Shown here: piece after piece, positions 60,706 to 64,000 of the stretch
Position numbering within the stretch: the stretch's first letter is position 1
Layout: every line of letters starts with the position of its first letter
Assembly: GCA_030693515.1 (NCBI GenBank)
Contig: JAUYAK010000072.1
Coordinates: forward strand, 25,398 to 89,397
Direction: 5' to 3'
DNA length: 64,000 nucleotides
Source of the DNA: Opitutaceae bacterium
GTDB taxonomy: Bacteria; Verrucomicrobiota; Verrucomicrobiia; Opitutales; Opitutaceae
Position numbers and translations under genes: made by a program
The notes under the pieces: generated by a model
What the model was told of the DNA's origin: nothing
Seen by the model: only the letters and a program-made list of their open reading frames with translations
Databases searched by the model: none

Positions 60706-63389
60706 ACGCGCCCGCCGCCGCCCTGCTCCTCAAGATCGACACACTCGGCGATCTCGTGGTCTTCGCGCCGGCGCTTCGCGCACTGCGTTCCGCGTGGCCG
60801 CAGACGCGCCTCGCCGTCGTCATCCGCCGCGCCTACCTCGATCTCGCGCCGTTGCTGGCCGACAACATCGAGTGGCTCCCCACCACGCTCGATCCTTTCG
60901 CCCAGGACCCCGAGGCCGATCCCGCCGAGGTGCAGCGGCTCCGCGCCGCCGTCACCGCGCTCGCGCCCGAGATCGTCGCCGCCGCGACGTCGCGCCGCAA
61001 CTGGCTCGAAGCCGCCATCGCTTCCGCCGCGCCCGCCGCCCGCCGCGTCGCGCTCGGCTCCGCGGCCGACGACGAACATTTCGCGACGCGGCTCCGCGTC
61101 GCCCTCGGCCTGAATGCCGCCCACGTTTTCCCCGAGACGGTCACCGCCCCCGCCAACGAGCCCGACTGGCTCGCCAACTTCTCGCTCGCCGATGTGCTGC
61201 TCGGCCGCCCCGTCGAGCGCGCCGCGCCCACCCTCGCCGCGCCTGTCTCCACCGGCCTGCCCGCCCAGCTCGGCCTCGTGCCGGGCCGCTACGTCGTCTG
61301 TGCCGCCGCGGGCTTCGCCAACGTCCAGCTCAAGACTTGGCCCGCCGCCCGTTTCGCCGCCGTCCTCGATCATCTCCGCGCCAAGCACGGTCTCCCCGCC
61401 GTCCTCATCGGCCATGAAAGCGAGCGCGCCCACTTGGAAACAGTCGCCGCCGCGTCAGTAGGGCGGGTCTCTGACCCGCCCTCGTCCACCCCGCGCGTCC
61501 AAGGGCAGGTCAAAGACCTGCCCTACCCCGCCCTCTGGCTCGGCCGCGACGGCGATCTCCCGCGCCTCGCCGAACTCATCGCCGGCGCCGCCCTCTTCCT
61601 CGGCAACGACACCGGCGCCATGCACCTCGCCGCCGCGCTCGATGTGCCGGTCGTCGCGGTCTTTGGCGGCGGCACCTGGCCGCGCTTCGTGCCCGCCGCG
61701 CGTCGCGGCGTCGCGCTCGTGCATCCGTTACCCTGCTTCGGCTGCGGGTGGGATTGCGCGTTTGGCGACGCCCCTTGCCTCGGCGAAATCACCGTCGATC
61801 ACGCCATCGCCGCCGTCGATCACGCGCTCGCCCACGATAGCTTCGATGTCATGGAGGTCCAGCGCCTCTCCGCCGAAACGCAGGCCCTGATGGCCAAGAC
61901 CGCCACGCGCCACCGCGCCGCCGCCGCCGGCCACCTCGCCCGCCAGCACAAGCTCGAGGAGCTCACCGCCCTCGCCCGCGAGAAGGACGCCGAGATCGCC
62001 TCGCTCAAGGCCGTGTGCGACGAGCGCGAGAAGACCATCTTCATCCTCGACGGCCATGTGCGTTTTTTTCAGACGGAGAACGCCACGCTCCAGGCCGAGC
62101 GCGCGGTGCACGAGCGGACGCTCGCCGGCTTTCCCGCCGATGCCGCCAAGGCCGCGCAGACCATCGCCGACCTCGTCGTCCACAACCGCAACATCGAGTC
62201 GCTGCTGAAGCACCGCGAAGCCGAGATCGCCGAGTTGAAGAACTCCGCCGCCAACCGCGCCGCCGGCCTCCACGATCTCGAAAACGCCAAGCACTACGGC
62301 CGCCTCCTCGCCGAGCACGAGCTCGCGCTCCAGTTCCACCGCGAACGCCTCGCCGAGCGCGACGCCACCATCGCGCGCCTCGGCGACGAAGAGACCGGCC
62401 CGTTGCACAAAGGTTGGCTCGCCGTCCGCTCTTTCTGGTCCGCGAAAATCGCCGAGCCCTTCGGCGCGTGGCTCTTCCGCCGCGTCGTGGAAAACTACTG
62501 GATGCAGATCGGCGTCCTCCGGCATTACGCGCCGCGCCCGTTGCAGTGGGACGAAAAACTCAGGGCGACAGGGTCTTCGCTGGCCGAAGCCCGCGCCCTG
62601 CCCATCGCGATCGTCACACCCAGCTACGGCCAGGAAAAATTTATCGAGCGCACCCTCCGCAGCGTGCTCGATCAAAATTATCCGCAGCTCGCCTACGTCG
62701 TGCAGGACGGCGACTCCAAGGATGGCAGCCCCGCGATCATCGCGCGCCACGCCGCCTCGCTCCGCCACTGGGAATCCGTGCCCGACAAAGGCCAGGCCGA
62801 TGCCATCCACCGCGGCTTCGCGCACATCGAGTCCACGCTTCCGCCCGATACCATCATGGCGTGGCTCAACTCCGACGACCTGCTCGCCCCCGGCGCGCTG
62901 CATTTCGTCGGCGAGTATTTCGCCGCGCATCCCGAGGTCGATGTGCTCTACGGCCATCGCATCATCATCGACGATGACGATCGCGAAGTCGGCCGCTGGA
63001 TCATGCCCCGCCACCGTCCCGCCACACTCGAGTGGATCGACTACGTGCCGCAGGAGACGCTCTTCTGGCGCAAGCGTGCCTGGGACCGCGTCGGCGGCAT
63101 CGACCCCACGTTCCAGTTCGCGCTCGATTGGGATCTGCTCGCGCGCTTCCACCAAGCCGGCTGCCGCATGGTGCGCGTGCCCTATTTCCTCGGCGCCTTC
63201 CGCGTCCACGCGGAGCAAAAAACGTCGCAGGCCATCCACACCACCGGTGCCGAGGAGATGCGCCGCATCCGCACCCGCTTCCACGGCGAACGCCAGGACG
63301 ACGCCCTCACGATCCACCGCCACGCCCGCCATGCCCGCTTCTGGGGCGCCATCACCGCGCGCCTGCACGCGGTGGGGATTCGGTGGTGA
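60702..63389 (+). CDS. GT9 heptosyltransferase - coiled coil - GT2 glycosyltransferase fusion
   Basis: 895 residues with GTG start. GT9 domain (1-370): LLLKIDTLGDLVVFAPALRALR and FLGNDTGAMHLAAALDVPVVAVFGG (about 300). An in-frame palindromic repeat pair encodes residues about 253-275 (VGRVSDPPSSTPRVQGQVKDLPY) just before the domain's conserved 'L-x-x-L-x-x-L-I-x-x-A' helix. A coiled coil spans about 385-565. The GT2 domain starts IAIVTPSYGQEKFIERTL (about 636) with WLNSDDLLAPGAL (about 724). It probably adds two sugars to the surface glycan. Confidence 0.82.
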   Translation: MNAPAAALLLKIDTLGDLVVFAPALRALRSAWPQTRLAVVIRRAYLDLAPLLADNIEWLPTTLDPFAQDPEADPAEVQRLRAAVTALAPEIVAAATSRRNWLEAAIASAAPAARRVALGSAADDEHFATRLRVALGLNAAHVFPETVTAPANEPDWLANFSLADVLLGRPVERAAPTLAAPVSTGLPAQLGLVPGRYVVCAAAGFANVQLKTWPAARFAAVLDHLRAKHGLPAVLIGHESERAHLETVAAASVGRVSDPPSSTPRVQGQVKDLPYPALWLGRDGDLPRLAELIAGAALFLGNDTGAMHLAAALDVPVVAVFGGGTWPRFVPAARRGVALVHPLPCFGCGWDCAFGDAPCLGEITVDHAIAAVDHALAHDSFDVMEVQRLSAETQALMAKTATRHRAAAAGHLARQHKLEELTALAREKDAEIASLKAVCDEREKTIFILDGHVRFFQTENATLQAERAVHERTLAGFPADAAKAAQTIADLVVHNRNIESLLKHREAEIAELKNSAANRAAGLHDLENAKHYGRLLAEHELALQFHRERLAERDATIARLGDEETGPLHKGWLAVRSFWSAKIAEPFGAWLFRRVVENYWMQIGVLRHYAPRPLQWDEKLRATGSSLAEARALPIAIVTPSYGQEKFIERTLRSVLDQNYPQLAYVVQDGDSKDGSPAIIARHAASLRHWESVPDKGQADAIHRGFAHIESTLPPDTIMAWLNSDDLLAPGALHFVGEYFAAHPEVDVLYGHRIIIDDDDREVGRWIMPRHRPATLEWIDYVPQETLFWRKRAWDRVGGIDPTFQFALDWDLLARFHQAGCRMVRVPYFLGAFRVHAEQKTSQAIHTTGAEEMRRIRTRFHGERQDDALTIHRHARHARFWGAITARLHAVGIRW
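61458..61526. repeat. GTAG repeat pair inserted in frame in the GT9-GT2 gene
   Basis: Arms GTAGGGCGGGTCTCTGACCC.. (61458-61482) and its inverse ..AGACCTGCCCTAC (61501-61526) flank 18 bp. The whole unit is read through in the gene's frame and adds 23 residues. The element is the same family as those at 859 and 14640. Confidence 0.85.
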
Positions 63390-63453
63390 GTGTTACTTTG
63401 ATCTGTCGGCCATTGCACGACACGACGATTTCGGCCATGAATTAGGTCGAACG

Positions 63454-63912
63454 ATGCAACGAATCACCGGGCTTTTTCTTGGCTTCGTGCTGCTTTGCAG
63501 CGTCGGCTGCACCTCGGTCAAAACCGATCAGCTCATGGGGCGCTACGTGTTGACCGAGGGTGGCTACAACGAGCGCCTCCTCTTGGTTTTGAACCCCGAC
63601 CAGACCTATACCTTGCACCACTCGGTCATTTTCCACGATATTGATGGCCGTGATGAGGGTTCTTGGGCGTTCAACGATGGCATTGTCGTGCTGGCCCCAA
63701 AAGTTCGCGGCACTCCGGAAGGAGAGATGTTTCTGCCGTATCACTGCGCGAAACTCAGGATCGAAAAGAACGGCAACGAGTTCTTCTTAGTGAGCGTTTC
63801 GGTGCCCATGATCCCGTTTGCGACTCGAACACGCGCAGTGCTCGTGAGGGAACTCAAGAACGGCCTTAACTCCGATATCGGAGTTAAGCCCGTTATCCCG
63901 ACATGCCGATAA
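63454..63912 (+). CDS. Small lipoprotein, hypothetical, with repeat-derived C-terminus
   Basis: 152 residues from ATG 63454 (MQRITGLFLGFVLLCSVGC), with a lipobox-like SVGC. The body is a single small beta-barrel-like domain (LMGRYVLTEGGYNERLLLVLNPDQTYTL; GSWAFNDGIVVLAPKV; AKLRIEKNGNEFFLVSVSVPM) reminiscent of lipocalin-like or META-type small proteins. The last residues (about 138-152) and the TAA stop come from palindromic repeats. Function unknown. Confidence 0.65.
   Translation: MQRITGLFLGFVLLCSVGCTSVKTDQLMGRYVLTEGGYNERLLLVLNPDQTYTLHHSVIFHDIDGRDEGSWAFNDGIVVLAPKVRGTPEGEMFLPYHCAKLRIEKNGNEFFLVSVSVPMIPFATRTRAVLVRELKNGLNSDIGVKPVIPTCR
63865..63888. repeat. 24-bp perfect palindrome inside 3' end of lipoprotein gene
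   Basis: CTTAACTCCGAT followed by its exact inverse ATCGGAGTTAAG. A second pair (GTTATC 63892-63897 / GATAAC 63908-63913) contains the gene's TAA stop. Further related segments (CGATATCGGG) occur at about 63973-63985. 63913-64000 otherwise holds no visible gene. Confidence 0.85.
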
Positions 63913-64000
63913 CTCCGACATGATCGAGAGGCGCGAAAGAGCTTTCGAGTAGACCACGGCACTCGGGGTGTCTGCGATATCGGGATTATCGGACGGCTTC

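Overview
The window is high-GC, densely packed bacterial DNA that looks like a member of the Opitutaceae (phylum Verrucomicrobiota). The basis is indirect: an alternative complex III (ACIII) respiratory operon, ECF sigma factors paired with TonB-like or von Willebrand-type partners, a recurring 'L-P/S-x-F-x-V' motif in exported proteins, sulfatase and rhamnose genes, and many GTAG-type palindromic repeats. I see no rRNA, tRNA, CRISPR array, transposase or phage gene.

Layout. 1-9076: tail of an NHL-repeat protein, two exported hypothetical proteins, a SRPBCC-like protein, and two ECF sigma units (sigma + TonB-like + ExbD-like coiled-coil protein; sigma + anti-sigma-like vWA protein). 9162-16485: housekeeping genes (peptide-binding lipoprotein, OGG1-type glycosylase, DUF6498-like membrane protein, glyoxalase, M20 hydrolase, PLP dehydratase/racemase, SGNH esterase). 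16490-25326: a probable sulfated/rhamnosylated glycan utilisation operon (sulfatase, rhamnose mutarotase, two paralogous peptidase-MA-like proteins without HExxH, sodium:solute symporter) with a divergent LacI regulator. 25357-36589: an ACIII operon (actABCDEF) running into cbb3-oxidase-like genes whose CcoN-like subunit has lost almost all metal ligands. 36740-41223: a MacAB/LolCDE-like ABC exporter with adaptor and TolC. 41350-63389: a surface glycan region with a methyltransferase-glycosyltransferase fusion, a sugar aminotransferase, a GH130-like protein, an ABC-2 exporter (wzm/wzt), and a two-partner secretion system (TpsA exoprotein 47247-51332, TpsB 54657-56393). Between tpsA and tpsB lies an STT3-like membrane glycosyltransferase with a TPR tail, and tpsB is followed by pyruvyltransferase, membrane-protein and GT9-GT2 genes. 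A small lipoprotein closes the window.

The strongest leads are: (1) the CcoN-like subunit retaining only one of six canonical heme/copper histidines, directly downstream of ACIII; (2) a TpsA/TpsB locus that encloses an oligosaccharyltransferase-like gene, with about 60 N-X-S/T sequons in TpsA, suggesting a glycosylated adhesin made by a route different from HMW1ABC; (3) GTAG palindromes that supply the stop codon of three unrelated genes, sometimes with a terminator, and that are also inserted in frame inside two genes.
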